The notes beneath the pieces were generated by a model, which saw nothing but the letters and a program-made list of their open reading frames with translations, was not told the origin of the DNA and made no database searches. Below, in pieces: positions 11,701-22,738 of a stretch of DNA of 64,000 nt; positions within the stretch are counted from its first letter, which is position 1; every line of letters starts with the position of its first letter. A program made the position numbers and the translations under genes. This DNA comes from Modestobacter roseus (lineage in GTDB: Bacteria > Actinomycetota > Actinomycetes > Mycobacteriales > Geodermatophilaceae): contig NZ_VLKF01000001.1 in NCBI RefSeq assembly GCF_007994135.1, positions 3,038,001 through 3,102,000 on the forward strand, read 5' to 3'.

Positions 11701-12633
11701 GCCCATGGGCGAGTTCTGGGTCTGCTGGAACGCCGCGACGACCTTCAGCCGCTTGAGCGCGCGCAGCTTGCGCTGGCCCTTGCCGCTGCGGATGGTCTCG
11801 CGCAGCGAAACGGCCTCGGCGTCCAGGTCGAAGCCCGCGAGGAGCTTCTGCAGCGCCGCGGCGCCCATGCCGCCCTCGAAGTACTCCCCGAAGCGGTCGC
11901 GCAGCTCGCGGTAGAGGCCCTCGTCGGCGATGAGCTGCTTGACCTCGAGCTTGCGGAAGGTGTCCATCACCTCGTCGAGGCGGTCGATCTCCCGCTGGGC
12001 CCGGTCGCGCAGCTGACGCATCTCGCGCTCGCCGCCCTCGCGCACCTTGCGGCGCACGTCGGACTTGGCACCCTCGGCCTCGAGCTCGGCGAGGTCGGCC
12101 TCCAGCTTCTGCTGGCGGGCCTCCACGTCGGCGTCGCGCCGGGTCTCGAGGTTGTGCTTCTCCGCGCTGATCTCGGCCTCGATGGTCGGGAGGTCGCGGT
12201 GGCGCGTCTCCTCGTCGACCGAGGTGATCATGTAGGCGGCGAAGTAGATGATCTTCTCGAGGTCCTTGGGCGCCAGGTCGAGCAGGTAGCCCAGGCGCGA
12301 GGGGACGCCCTTGAAGAACCAGATGTGGGTGACCGGCGCGGCCAGCTCGATGTGGCCCATCCGCTCACGGCGCACCTTGGCGCGAGTGACCTCGACGCCG
12401 CAGCGCTCGCAGATGATGCCCTTGAAGCGGACGCGCTTGTACTTCCCGCAGTAGCACTCCCAGTCCCGGGTGGGACCGAAGATCTTCTCGCAGAAGAGAC
12501 CGTCCTTCTCCGGGCGGAGGGTGCGGTAGTTGATGGTCTCGGGCTTCTTCACCTCGCCGTGCGACCACTGACGGATGTCGTCGCCGCTGGCCAGGCCGAT
12601 GCGCAGTTCGTCGAAGAAGTTGACGTCGAGCAC
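8734..12633 (-). CDS. rpoC: RNA polymerase subunit beta'
   Basis: Catalytic subunit of RNA polymerase. It has 1299 aa, the normal actinobacterial length, starting [19 protein letters not shown]. The N-terminal zinc ribbon has its cysteines in [11 protein letters not shown] and [10 protein letters not shown]. The Mg-binding [15 protein letters not shown] lies at residues ~533-547. A second zinc site is in VRCVLTCES and GTCATCYG. It lies 95 nt after rpoB, and that gap contains a GC-rich hairpin. Confidence 0.98.
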   Translation of the reverse strand: MLDVNFFDELRIGLASGDDIRQWSHGEVKKPETINYRTLRPEKDGLFCEKIFGPTRDWECYCGKYKRVRFKGIICERCGVEVTRAKVRRERMGHIELAAPVTHIWFFKGVPSRLGYLLDLAPKDLEKIIYFAAYMITSVDEETRHRDLPTIEAEISAEKHNLETRRDADVEARQQKLEADLAELEAEGAKSDVRRKVREGGEREMRQLRDRAQREIDRLDEVMDTFRKLEVKQLIADEGLYRELRDRFGEYFEGGMGAAALQKLLAGFDLDAEAVSLRETIRSGKGQRKLRALKRLKVVAAFQQTQNSPMGMVLDCVPVIPPDLRPMVQLDGGRFATSDMNDLYRRVINRNNRLKRLLDLGAPEIIVNNEKRMLQESVDALFDNGRRGRPVTGPGNRPLKSLSDLLKGKQGRFRQNLLGKRVDYSGRSVIVVGPQLKLHQCGLPKQMALELFKPFVMKRLVDLNHAQNIKSAKRMVERARPVVWDVLEEVITEHPVLLNRAPTLHRLGIQAFEPQLVEGKAIQIHPLVCTAFNADFDGDQMAVHLPLSAEAQAEARILMLSSNNILSPADGRPITAPTQDMVLGLYHLTSLSGSVEVPEGERPKSYSTTSEAVMAFDMGALGLQERVQIRLDEVFGVDNGPNEPWEAPEGWEPGQPAVVSTSLGRVLFNEALPEDYRFVNYQVPKKALGAIVNDLAERYPKVQVAATLDALKAAGFRWATRSGVTIAIDDVVTPPVKQAILDRHEDEARKIERQYERGVITDGERRSELIEIWTRARAEVSQAMVDNFPTTNPVWVMVNSGARGNMMQISQIAGMRGLVANPKGEIIPRPIKANFREGLSVLEYFISTHGARKGLADTALRTADSGYLTRRLVDVSQDVIIREEDCGTERGVLMPIGTVHDGVVTRDPHVETSVYARALAADVVAEDGTVIAQANADLGDVLIQALVDAGVSEVKVRCVLTCESLLGTCATCYGRSLASGKLVDVGEAVGIIAAQSIGEPGTQLTMRTFHTGGVAGADITHGLPRVVELFEARVPKGKAPIAELAGTVRIEDGDQFRKLTITPDDGSDEVVYDKLSRRSRLRVEDGGHVEVGEQLTEGAVDPHEVLRIMGPREVQLHLVREVQEVYRSQGVSIHDKHIEVIIRQMLKRVTIIDSGATEFLPGALVERTLFETENRRVVAEGGEPASARPVLMGITKASLATESWLSAASFQETTKVLTDAAIQGKSDSLLGLKENVIIGKLIPAGTGISRYRNITVEPTEEARAAVYTMAGYDDGQYYSPDVFGSGTGEAVRLEEYDWR

Positions 12634-12690
12634 TGAGTGACCCCTTTCAGGGGCTAGTTACTGCACTTTCTTGTCTTGTCCGGGGAGGGC

Positions 12691-12722
12691 GCCGGCCGGC
12701 CCCGCTACCAGGGCCGGCCGGC
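12691..12722 (-). terminator. Hairpin in the rpoB-rpoC gap
   Basis: A perfect 12-bp stem (GCCGGCCGGCCC / GGGCCGGCCGGC) with an 8-nt loop in the 95-nt gap. It is probably an attenuator or RNA-processing site rather than a full terminator, since rpoC depends on readthrough. Confidence 0.5.
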
Positions 12723-12728
12723 CGCCGA

Positions 12729-16238
<3,510 letters not shown>

Positions 16239-16665
16239 GATGCGTCCTTTCGAGGACCTCACGACGTGCGGGCGGTGGGTGCAGTTCGTCCTGGGTCGTC
16301 GTCGTTGTCGGCGAGGCTGACCGCGGATGCCTGCCCCGTCAGTAGGGTCAACACAAGGTCGCCCGGAGCCGTTCCCGGGCACTCCTGCTGACCCGTCTCG
16401 ACGGGCTGGCAGTCAGAGGGCAGCGCAACAGGAGACCCTACCCCTGATGCACGCCGGTGTCCACGTCGGGCCGCCGGTGCGGCGCGGAACACACCCGTCG
16501 GGGTGCCCGGCGCCCACCGTGGTCCCCGACGCCCGACCGGGACGCCGTGGCTCCCGGGACTCTCGACCGTGCGGGTGGGGTGTTGCCGCCCCCCGATGAT
16601 GCCAGTGGACCGGCCGGGTGCGGGCAGGCACGCCGGGCGGCTGTGGATCGGCCGCCGAACGCCGC
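16239..16665. other. rpoB upstream region
   Basis: The 427 nt between the rplL terminator and rpoB carry no supportable gene; open frames here are low-complexity. The region must hold the rpoBC promoter. The only AT-richer patch, near 16345-16360 (minus strand TTGTGTTGACCCTACTG), is the best candidate, but the hexamers are not convincingly spaced. Confidence 0.4.
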
Positions 16666-16697
16666 AGGGGCCGCCCTCCACGCGGAGGACGGCCCCT
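16666..16697 (-). terminator. rplJL terminator or attenuator
   Basis: A 14-bp stem (AGGGGCCGCCCTCC / GGAGGACGGCCCCT, one G-U pair) with a 4-nt loop, 38 nt past the rplL stop. In many actinobacteria the rplJL and rpoBC units are partly connected, so partial readthrough is possible. Confidence 0.75.
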
Positions 16698-16734
16698 GTC
16701 GGGTCGTGCAGCCCGGCTCACGCCGGGCAGGGGG

Positions 16735-17124
16735 TCACTTGACGGTGACGGTCGCGCCGGCGCCCTCGAGGGCGGCCTTGGCCTTCTCGGCAGCGTCCTT
16801 GGCGACCTTCTCCAGGATCGGCTTCGGCGCGTTGTCGACCAGGTCCTTGGCCTCCTTGAGGCCGAGCGAGGTCAGGCCGCGCACCTCCTTGATGACCTGG
16901 ATCTTCTTGTCGCCGGCAGCCTCGAGGATGACGTCGAACTCGTCCTGCTCGGCGGCGGCCTCGGGGGCAGCGCCACCACCGGCGGGGCCGGCGGCCGCGA
17001 CGGCCACGGGAGCGGCGGCGGTGACCTCGAAGGTCTCCTCGAACTGCTTCACGAAGTCCGACAGCTCGAGGAGGGTCATCTCCTTGAAGGCGTCGAGCAG
17101 CTCGTCGGTGGAAAGCTTGGCCAT
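16735..17124 (-). CDS. rplL: 50S ribosomal protein L7/L12
   Basis: Stalk protein that recruits translational GTPases. It has 129 aa: N-terminal dimerisation domain ([20 protein letters not shown]), an Ala/Pro/Gly hinge (about residues 34-52) and the C-terminal factor-binding domain with [20 protein letters not shown]. It follows rplJ by 17 nt as the second gene of the pair. Confidence 0.97.
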   Translation of the reverse strand: MAKLSTDELLDAFKEMTLLELSDFVKQFEETFEVTAAAPVAVAAAGPAGGGAAPEAAAEQDEFDVILEAAGDKKIQVIKEVRGLTSLGLKEAKDLVDNAPKPILEKVAKDAAEKAKAALEGAGATVTVK

Positions 17125-17141
17125 GGTGTCTCCTTGGTGGG

Positions 17142-17747
17142 TCAGGCGTCGCTGGCCGCGGTGTCCGCGGCAGCGTCGGTGGTCTCGGGGGTGGTGTCAG
17201 CAGCAGCAGCTTCGTCGGCAGCAGGAGCGCCCTCGGCGGGCTTCTTCTCCTGCAGTGCCGCGGCCAGACGGGCGACCTGCGACAGCGGGGCCTGGAACAG
17301 CCCGGCGGCCTTGGTCAGGTTGCCCTTCATCGCGCCGGCCAGCTTGGCCAGCAAGACCTCGCGCGGCTCGACGTCGGCGAGGCGGGTGACCTCGGAGGCG
17401 TCGACCGTGCGGCCGTCGACCACGCCACCCTTGACGACGAGCGACGGGTTGGCGCGCGCGAAGTCGCGGATGGCCTTCGCGGCCTCCACCGGGTCACCTT
17501 CGACGAAGGCGATCGCGGTGGGGCCGTTCAGGAGCGGACCCAGGTCGGAGAAACCGACCGAGTCCGCCGCCCGCTTCGTCAGGGTGTTCTTGACGACGGC
17601 ATAGCTGCTGCCCGCACCGAGGGAACGACGCAGCTCGGTCAGCTGCGCCACGGTCAGCCCGCGGTACTCGGTGAGCACGGCCGCGCTTGATGCCTGGAAA
17701 CGCTCGGTGATCTCCTGGATCGCGGCGTCCTTGGCCTGCGTGGGCAT
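17142..17747 (-). CDS. rplJ: 50S ribosomal protein L10
   Basis: Stalk base protein that anchors L7/L12 dimers and is the autoregulator of rplJL. It has 201 aa from ATG 17747 ([17 protein letters not shown]), with GAGAGG upstream; a longer frame exists but runs through the leader. The core shows the family pattern [15 protein letters not shown] and [10 protein letters not shown]. The C-terminal ~35 residues are an Ala/Glu/Asp tail, longer than in E. coli but usual in actinobacteria. Confidence 0.96.
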   Translation of the reverse strand: MPTQAKDAAIQEITERFQASSAAVLTEYRGLTVAQLTELRRSLGAGSSYAVVKNTLTKRAADSVGFSDLGPLLNGPTAIAFVEGDPVEAAKAIRDFARANPSLVVKGGVVDGRTVDASEVTRLADVEPREVLLAKLAGAMKGNLTKAAGLFQAPLSQVARLAAALQEKKPAEGAPAADEAAAADTTPETTDAAADTAASDA

Positions 17748-17935
17748 GGGCCTCCTCTCGCTGTCGGGCGACCACCGGCCGGTGCGCGCTCGCACACGAT
17801 CGGGGCCCGGAGACGAGGAACGCCCCGGCGCACGGCGCACGGGGCGAGGAAGGCCGGTGACCTCGGGACGACCCGGGCTCCGACGCTCTCATCGAACCGT
17901 CCACCTGCGCGGGCCGTCCGGTGATCCGGACCTTC
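17748..17935 (-). ncRNA. Putative L10 leader (rplJL autoregulatory mRNA element)
   Basis: Structured untranslated region upstream of rplJ. On the minus strand CGCGCAGGTGGACGG resembles the GCAGGTG element of actinobacterial L10 leaders. Further on there is a strong hairpin around GCCCCG-TGCGCCGTGCGC-CGGGGC. Position and partial motif support it, but no covariance model was run and the upstream boundary is approximate. Confidence 0.4.
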
Positions 17936-18078
17936 GATCGCACGCGGACGTGCGACGACCAAGCGGTCATGGGGGGAACGGGGGGAAGACTACGGCATGG
18001 CCGGGGGTTTGCGCCAACCGCCTTCGCCACATCGCCCCTCGGGGACCCCGTCCGGCGTCAACACGCCCCCGGGACGAC

Positions 18079-18114
18079 GGACGGCGCCGACCCCAGGAGG
18101 GGGCGGCGCCGTCC
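18079..18114 (-). terminator. rplKA terminator
   Basis: A perfect 11-bp GC stem (GGACGGCGCCG / CGGCGCCGTCC) with a 14-nt loop, 16 nt past the rplA stop. It separates rplKA from the rplJL leader. Confidence 0.75.
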
Positions 18115-18130
18115 GGTGAGACCGTGTCGG

Positions 18131-18850
18131 TCAGGCGTTGGCCTCGTCGACGGTCAGGTTGCGGGTGCGGTTCGGGTCGACCGGGATGCCCGGGCCCATG
18201 GTCGTGGAGATGGTGACCTTCTTGACGTACCGCCCCTTGGCCGCGGAGGGCTTGGCGCGGAGGACCTCGTCGAGGGCCGCGGCGTAGTTCTCCACCAGCT
18301 TGGTCTCGTCGAAGGAGGCCTTGCCGATGACCAGGTGGAGGTTGGCCTGCTTGTCCACGCGGAAGTTGATCTTCCCGCCCTTGATGTCGTTGACCGCCTT
18401 GGTGACGTCGGGGGTCACGGTGCCGGTCTTCGGGTTCGGCATCAGGCCACGGGGGCCCAGGATGCGGGCGATGCGGCCGACCTTGGCCATCTGGTCCGGG
18501 GTCGCGATCGCGGCGTCGAAGTCCAGGAAGCCGCCCTGGATGCGCTCGATCAGGTCGTCCGAGCCGACCACGTCGGCGCCGGCGGCCTCGGCCTCGGCGG
18601 CCTTGTCGCCGGTCGCGAAGACGATGACGCGGGCGGTCTTGCCGGTGCCGTGGGGCAGGTTGACCGTGCCGCGGACCATCTGGTCGGCCTTGCGCGGGTC
18701 GACGCCGAGCCGGATCGCGACCTCGACGGTCGCGTCGTACTTGGTGGTCGACGTCTGCTTGGCCAGGCCGGCGGCCTGCAGCGGGCTGTACAGCCCGTCC
18801 GCGTCGACCAGCTCGGCGGCCTTGCGGTAGTTCTTGCCGTGCTTCGCCAT
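18131..18850 (-). CDS. rplA: 50S ribosomal protein L1
   Basis: L1-stalk protein and usual translational repressor of rplKA. It has 239 aa from ATG 18850 ([20 protein letters not shown]); the upstream extension of the frame is not L1-like. The signature [18 protein letters not shown] is present, with the [11 protein letters not shown] strand after it. It lies 124 nt after rplK in the secE-nusG-rplK-rplA cluster. Confidence 0.97.
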   Translation of the reverse strand: MAKHGKNYRKAAELVDADGLYSPLQAAGLAKQTSTTKYDATVEVAIRLGVDPRKADQMVRGTVNLPHGTGKTARVIVFATGDKAAEAEAAGADVVGSDDLIERIQGGFLDFDAAIATPDQMAKVGRIARILGPRGLMPNPKTGTVTPDVTKAVNDIKGGKINFRVDKQANLHLVIGKASFDETKLVENYAAALDEVLRAKPSAAKGRYVKKVTISTTMGPGIPVDPNRTRNLTVDEANA

Positions 18851-18974
18851 GGTGGTGCTCCTTCCCCCCGGATCGGGGGTCGTGTGGTGCGCGGGCCGGC
18901 GAGGCCCTCCCACAGTTGCTGTCCGGGTCCGTCGGACCCGGTGGTGGAACGCCGCCGTCAGCCGGCGGCTTCCC

Positions 18975-19403
18975 TCACTGGACGGTGATCCCCATCGACC
19001 GGGCGGTGCCGGCGATGATCTTCTCGGCGTGGTCGAGGTCGTTCGCGTTCAGGTCGGCCATCTTGGTCTGGGCGATCTCCCGGACCTGGTCGCGCGTGAC
19101 GGTGGCGACCTTGGTCTTGTGCGGCTCGCCCGAGCCCTTCTCGACACCGGCGGCCTTGAGCAGCATGCGCGCGGCCGGCGGGGTCTTGGTGACGAAGGTG
19201 AACGACCGGTCCTCGAAGACCGAGATCTCGACCGGGATCACGTTGCCGCGCTGCGACTCCGTGGCGGCGTTGTACGCCTTGCAGAACTCCATGATGTTCA
19301 CGCCGTGCTGACCGAGGGCCGGGCCCACGGGCGGGGCGGGGGTGGCCGCACCGGCGTTGATCTGGAGCTTGATGACCGCGGTCAACCGCTTCCTGGGGGG
19401 CAT
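18975..19403 (-). CDS. rplK: 50S ribosomal protein L11
   Basis: GTPase-associated-centre protein, 142 aa. It starts [20 protein letters not shown] and carries the conserved [20 protein letters not shown] at residues ~22-41, the thiostrepton-contacting N-domain. The C-domain ends [19 protein letters not shown]. It follows nusG by 57 nt. Confidence 0.97.
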   Translation of the reverse strand: MPPRKRLTAVIKLQINAGAATPAPPVGPALGQHGVNIMEFCKAYNAATESQRGNVIPVEISVFEDRSFTFVTKTPPAARMLLKAAGVEKGSGEPHKTKVATVTRDQVREIAQTKMADLNANDLDHAEKIIAGTARSMGITVQ

Positions 19404-19460
19404 GACTTCTTCCTCTTCCTGACTGACTGGGACGTCGTCGTCGTGGCCCGGAGGCCTCGA

Positions 19461-20363
19461 CTAGATCTTGGCGACCTGGGTGAACGAGAGCTCGACGGGC
19501 GTCTCGCGACCGAAGATGGAGACCAGGACCTGCAGCTTCTGCTGCTCGGCGTTGATCTCGTTGATGGTGGCCGGCAGGGTGGCGAACGGCCCGTCCATGA
19601 CGGTGACCGACTCGCCGACCTCGAACTCGACCGTGGGCACCGGGCCGGCCGCGGGCGAGCTGGTCTCGGTCGCCACCGCGGCCGGCTTCGCCGGGGTGTC
19701 GGCGACCAGCAGGTTGACGACCTCGTCGATGCTCAGCGGCGAGGGCTTCGACGTCGCGCCCACGAAGCCGGTGACCCCGGGGGTGTTGCGGACCGCGCCC
19801 CAGGACTCGTCGTTGAGGTCCATCCGGACCAGCAGGTAGCCGGGCAGCTTCTTCCGGTTGACCTGGGTCCGCTTGCCGTTCTTGATCTCGGTGACCTCCT
19901 CGGTGGGCACCTCGATCTGGAAGATGTAGTCCTCCATGTCCAGCGACGTGATGCGGGACTCCAGGTTGGTCTTCACCTTGTTCTCGTAACCGGCGTACGA
20001 GTGGATGACGTACCAGTCGCCGAACTGGGTGCGCAGCGTCTTCCGCAGCGCCTCCCGGGGGTCCTCGTCGGCCTCCTCGGCCGCCGCGACCGTCTCGGTG
20101 ACCAGCGGGTCGTGGTCGAGCGCCGGCTCGGGCTCCGGGTCGCTGGCCAGGGTGTCCGGCTCACCGGACTCGACCGCGGGGACCACGTCGGAGACGCCGG
20201 TCTCGGTGTCCTGGTCGGTCGTGTCGCTGGACCCCTCGGCGGCGCCGGGCTCGTCGGCTCCGGTCTCGAGGTCGGCGGTGCCGCGCACGTCGAACCGCGC
20301 GTCGTCGAGGTCGGTGCCCTCGACGGCGTTGTCGGTCTCGAAGGGCTCGCGGGGGTCAGTCAC
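19461..20363 (-). CDS. nusG: Transcription termination/antitermination factor NusG
   Basis: RNA polymerase elongation factor that couples transcription with translation and Rho. It has 300 aa, longer than the ~180-aa E. coli form. The first ~110 residues are an acidic Glu/Asp/Ser-rich extension, as in other actinobacteria. The NGN domain begins near [20 protein letters not shown]. The KOW domain contains [20 protein letters not shown] and ends [10 protein letters not shown]. It lies 42 nt after secE. Confidence 0.96.
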   Translation of the reverse strand: MTDPREPFETDNAVEGTDLDDARFDVRGTADLETGADEPGAAEGSSDTTDQDTETGVSDVVPAVESGEPDTLASDPEPEPALDHDPLVTETVAAAEEADEDPREALRKTLRTQFGDWYVIHSYAGYENKVKTNLESRITSLDMEDYIFQIEVPTEEVTEIKNGKRTQVNRKKLPGYLLVRMDLNDESWGAVRNTPGVTGFVGATSKPSPLSIDEVVNLLVADTPAKPAAVATETSSPAAGPVPTVEFEVGESVTVMDGPFATLPATINEINAEQQKLQVLVSIFGRETPVELSFTQVAKI

Positions 20364-20405
20364 GTGGTCTCTTCCTCCTGGGGTGTGGTGCAGCTCGCGG
20401 GGCGC

Positions 20406-20876
20406 TCAGCCGAAGACGGCGAGCACGCCCTGGGCGAAGACGATGTCCAGGCCGGCGACGAGCGCGACCATGACCGCCACGAAGATGATCACCACGGTCG
20501 TGTAGGTGATCAGCTCCTTGCGGCCGGGCCAGATGACCTTGCGGAGCTCCGCGACGACCTCGCGGAGGAACCGGCCGATGCTGCGCTTGTCGCGGAGCTC
20601 CTCGGCGCGCGCCCGCTCGGCGGCCGCCCGCGAACGGGTGCCCTCGCCGGTGCGCCCCTCGCCCGGCCGGCCGGCCGGGCTGCTGCCCGACCGCCCGGTG
20701 CCGCGCTGACGGCGGGTGGGCGTCGCGACGACCTTGTCCTCGTCGGTCTCGGCCTCGTCCGCGATCTCCGCCTCGGCGGCCTCGAGCTCAGCGGCGTCGT
20801 CGACACCCGGCGCATCGCGGTCGAACTGCTCGGCGTCGGGCCGGTCGCCGTTCGGCTCGCCGTCCTTGTCGCTCAC
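20406..20876 (-). CDS. secE: Preprotein translocase subunit SecE
   Basis: Essential SecYEG translocon subunit. It has 156 aa with a long, charged, disordered N-terminus (~95 aa). The conserved SecE domain follows: RFLREVVAELRKVIWPGRKE, then one membrane segment (TYTTVVIIFVAVMVALVAG). Single-helix SecE is usual outside the enterobacteria. It is encoded between tRNA-Trp and nusG. Confidence 0.95.
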   Translation of the reverse strand: MSDKDGEPNGDRPDAEQFDRDAPGVDDAAELEAAEAEIADEAETDEDKVVATPTRRQRGTGRSGSSPAGRPGEGRTGEGTRSRAAAERARAEELRDKRSIGRFLREVVAELRKVIWPGRKELITYTTVVIIFVAVMVALVAGLDIVFAQGVLAVFG

Positions 20877-20937
20877 AACGCCTCGCTCTGCTCGATGGAT
20901 CGTCTGCGCCGGCTCGACGCCGGTCCTCGGTCGGTGG

Positions 20938-21010
<73 letters not shown>

Positions 21011-21278
21011 AGGAGCCCTGTCGGGCCGACCCGCCGGCCTGCCACGAGCACCGCTCGCGCAGGACGTCTGGAGTCCGTCAGGAACACCCGCCCGGGACCG
21101 GTCCGCCTCGCAGCGGTACCGGGCCCCAGAGGGTCCCGGGGCACGCCGGTGGCGGGGTCAAGCTGGCCCCAGGCTGACGAGTGTACGGGACCGGCAGGAG
21201 CACTGGCCAACACGGCCGGGCCCGACCCCTCCGGCCGGGGGGCGCGGACACGCCAGGGAGCCTCCTCGGTCGAGGCGC

Positions 21279-21704
21279 TCAGGCGAGGGCGACGACGGCC
21301 CGGGCCAGGGAGAGCACCTTGTCGCCACCGCTGGTGACCGTGAGGTCCACCCGGACCCGCCCGTCGTCCAGCAGTGCGGCCACCCGCCCGCGGACGGCGA
21401 CCTCCGCGCCGGCGTCGTCGTCGGGCACGACGACCGGGCGGCTGAACCGCACGTGGTAGTCGACCACCGCACCCGGGTCGCCCGCCCACCCGGTGACGGC
21501 CCGGGCCGCGAGCCCGGCGGTGAGCATCCCGTGGGCGATGACGCCGGGGAGGCCGACCTCGCCGGCCACCCGGTCGCTCCAGTGGATGACGTTGAAGTCG
21601 CCCGAGGCGCCGGCGTACCGGACCAGGTCGGCACGGGTGACCCGGGAGACCTGCTCGGGGAGCTCGGTGCCGACCACGACGTCCGCGGCCCGCAGCCGGC
21701 TCAC
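21279..21704 (-). CDS. hadB: MaoC-like (3R)-hydroxyacyl-ACP dehydratase, HadB type
   Basis: Hot-dog-fold dehydratase, 141 aa, with the hydratase-2 motif YAGASGDFNVIHWSD that supplies catalytic Asp and His. It is the active partner of HadA. Its start overlaps the hadA stop by 4 nt. In mycobacteria this pair dehydrates FAS-II intermediates; in an organism without mycolates it probably serves another fatty-acyl pathway. The third gene of the mycobacterial cluster, hadC, is absent: tRNA-Trp follows after 268 nt with no gene. Confidence 0.88.
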   Translation of the reverse strand: MSRLRAADVVVGTELPEQVSRVTRADLVRYAGASGDFNVIHWSDRVAGEVGLPGVIAHGMLTAGLAARAVTGWAGDPGAVVDYHVRFSRPVVVPDDDAGAEVAVRGRVAALLDDGRVRVDLTVTSGGDKVLSLARAVVALA

Positions 21705-22147
21705 GCGGCGCCCCGGACGACGAGCATCGAGCGGGTGGTGCAGACCGGCTCGCCGTCCTCGGTGGCCAGGTCTACCCGGGTGGTCAGCATGTCGTTGCCG
21801 GCGACCGACCGGACGGCGTCGATGGTGGCGGTGGCGACCAACCGGTCACCGGCCCGGACGGGGCGGTGGTGGGTGAACCGCTGCTCGCCGTGCACCACGC
21901 GGCTGTAGTCGATGCCGACGTCCGGGTCGCCGACGACGACGTTTCCGGCCCCGAGGCTCAGCACGATCGCGAAGGTGGGCGGCGCGATGACGTCCGGGTG
22001 CCCGAGCGCCCGCGCCGCGGCGGGGTCCCGGTAGGCCGGGTCGGGGTCACCGAGCGCGGTGGCGAACTCGGCGATCTTCTCCCGGCCGACCTCGTAGACG
22101 ACGGAGGGCGGGTAGCTGCGCCCGACCAGTCCTGGGTCCAGCGCCAT
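21701..22147 (-). CDS. hadA: MaoC-like dehydratase subunit, HadA type
   Basis: Hot-dog protein, 148 aa, with the HadA-like N-terminus (LVGRSYPPSVVYEVGREKIA) and FATALGDPDPAYRD in place of the catalytic D-x-N-x-x-H motif. That is normal for the non-catalytic, acyl-chain-binding HadA subunit. It lies between rpmG and hadB, as in Mycobacterium, and is translationally coupled to hadB. Confidence 0.88.
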   Translation of the reverse strand: MALDPGLVGRSYPPSVVYEVGREKIAEFATALGDPDPAYRDPAAARALGHPDVIAPPTFAIVLSLGAGNVVVGDPDVGIDYSRVVHGEQRFTHHRPVRAGDRLVATATIDAVRSVAGNDMLTTRVDLATEDGEPVCTTRSMLVVRGAA

Positions 22148-22180
22148 GCTCCCGCCCTCTCGCCTCGACGTCCGCTGGGG

Positions 22181-22345
22181 TCAGCGGGTCTCGCGGTGCA
22201 CCGTGTGCTTGCGGTCCGTCGGGCAGTACTTCTTCAGCTCGATCCGGTCGGGGTCGTTCCGCCGGTTCTTGCGGGTGATGTAGTTGCGGTTCTTGCACTC
22301 CTGGCACGCCAGGGTGATCTTCGGACGGACGTCAGTGGCGGCCAT
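22181..22345 (-). CDS. rpmG: 50S ribosomal protein L33, one zinc Cys missing
   Basis: A 54-aa protein starting [20 protein letters not shown] and ending [17 protein letters not shown]. It is recognisable as the L33 that precedes hadA in actinobacteria. The first zinc knuckle CQEC is intact. The second is CPTD, so only three of the four cysteines of a C+ L33 remain. The codons were checked directly (TGC CCG ACG GAC). Zinc binding may be weakened, or Asp/His may substitute. Confidence 0.95.
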   Translation of the reverse strand: MAATDVRPKITLACQECKNRNYITRKNRRNDPDRIELKKYCPTDRKHTVHRETR

Positions 22346-22410
22346 GTGTGCTTCCTCGCCTTGTTCTGGTCAGTGGGTGGTGCCCGCGCCCAGCAGGTGC
22401 TGAACACGAC

Positions 22411-22436
22411 GACGGACCCCGAGAACGGGGTCCGTC
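22411..22436 (-). terminator. Terminator after tRNA-Thr/tRNA-Met
   Basis: A perfect 11-bp stem (GACGGACCCCG / CGGGGTCCGTC) with an AGAA loop, 5 nt beyond the tRNA-Met 3' end and upstream of rpmG. Confidence 0.85.
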
Positions 22437-22441
22437 TGGAG

Positions 22442-22515
22442 TAGCGGTGACCGGACTTGAACCGGTGACACAGCGATTATGAGCCGCTTGCTCTACCAGG
22501 CTGAGCTACACCGCC
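22442..22515 (-). tRNA. tRNA-Met (anticodon CAT, elongator type)
   Basis: A 74-nt cloverleaf on the minus strand: acceptor GGCGGTG / CACCGCT (first pair G-U), D-arm GCTCAGCCTGGTAGAGC, anticodon arm GCGGCTCATAATCGC, T-arm CCGGTTCAAGTCCGG. The first pair is formed, unlike in an initiator tRNA. The Thr-Met tRNA pair followed by rpmG is common in actinobacteria. Confidence 0.95.
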
Positions 22516-22572
22516 GGGCGACCGTGCGGCCCGGTCTCGCGACTGGACCGGTGGTCGGTACTCGATCGTACG

Positions 22573-22645
22573 AGCCCCTTTACGGAATCGAACCGTAGAC
22601 CTTCTCCTTACCATGGAGACGCTCTGCCGACTGAGCTAAAGGGGC
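22573..22645 (-). tRNA. tRNA-Thr (anticodon GGT)
   Basis: A 73-nt cloverleaf on the minus strand: acceptor GCCCCTT / AAGGGGC, D-arm GCTCAGTCGGCAGAGC, anticodon arm TCTCCATGGTAAGGAGA, T-arm ACGGTTCGATTCCGT. Discriminator base is U. Confidence 0.96.
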
Positions 22646-22738
22646 CTGCTCCGAGGAGCCGTGGAGAACTGTACCTGATGCCTCCGGCCGCTCTGCAGGG
22701 GCCCGCCGCGGGCCTGCGAAGCGGTCAGGGGAGCCCGC

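Noticed and set aside
8701..12636. Plus-strand open frame of 1311 codons
   Set aside because: Shadow of rpoC on the opposite strand; no recognisable domain.
21011..21278. A hadC gene between hadB and tRNA-Trp
   Set aside because: The 268-nt gap has no hot-dog-fold sequence in any frame; the third subunit known from mycobacteria is absent.
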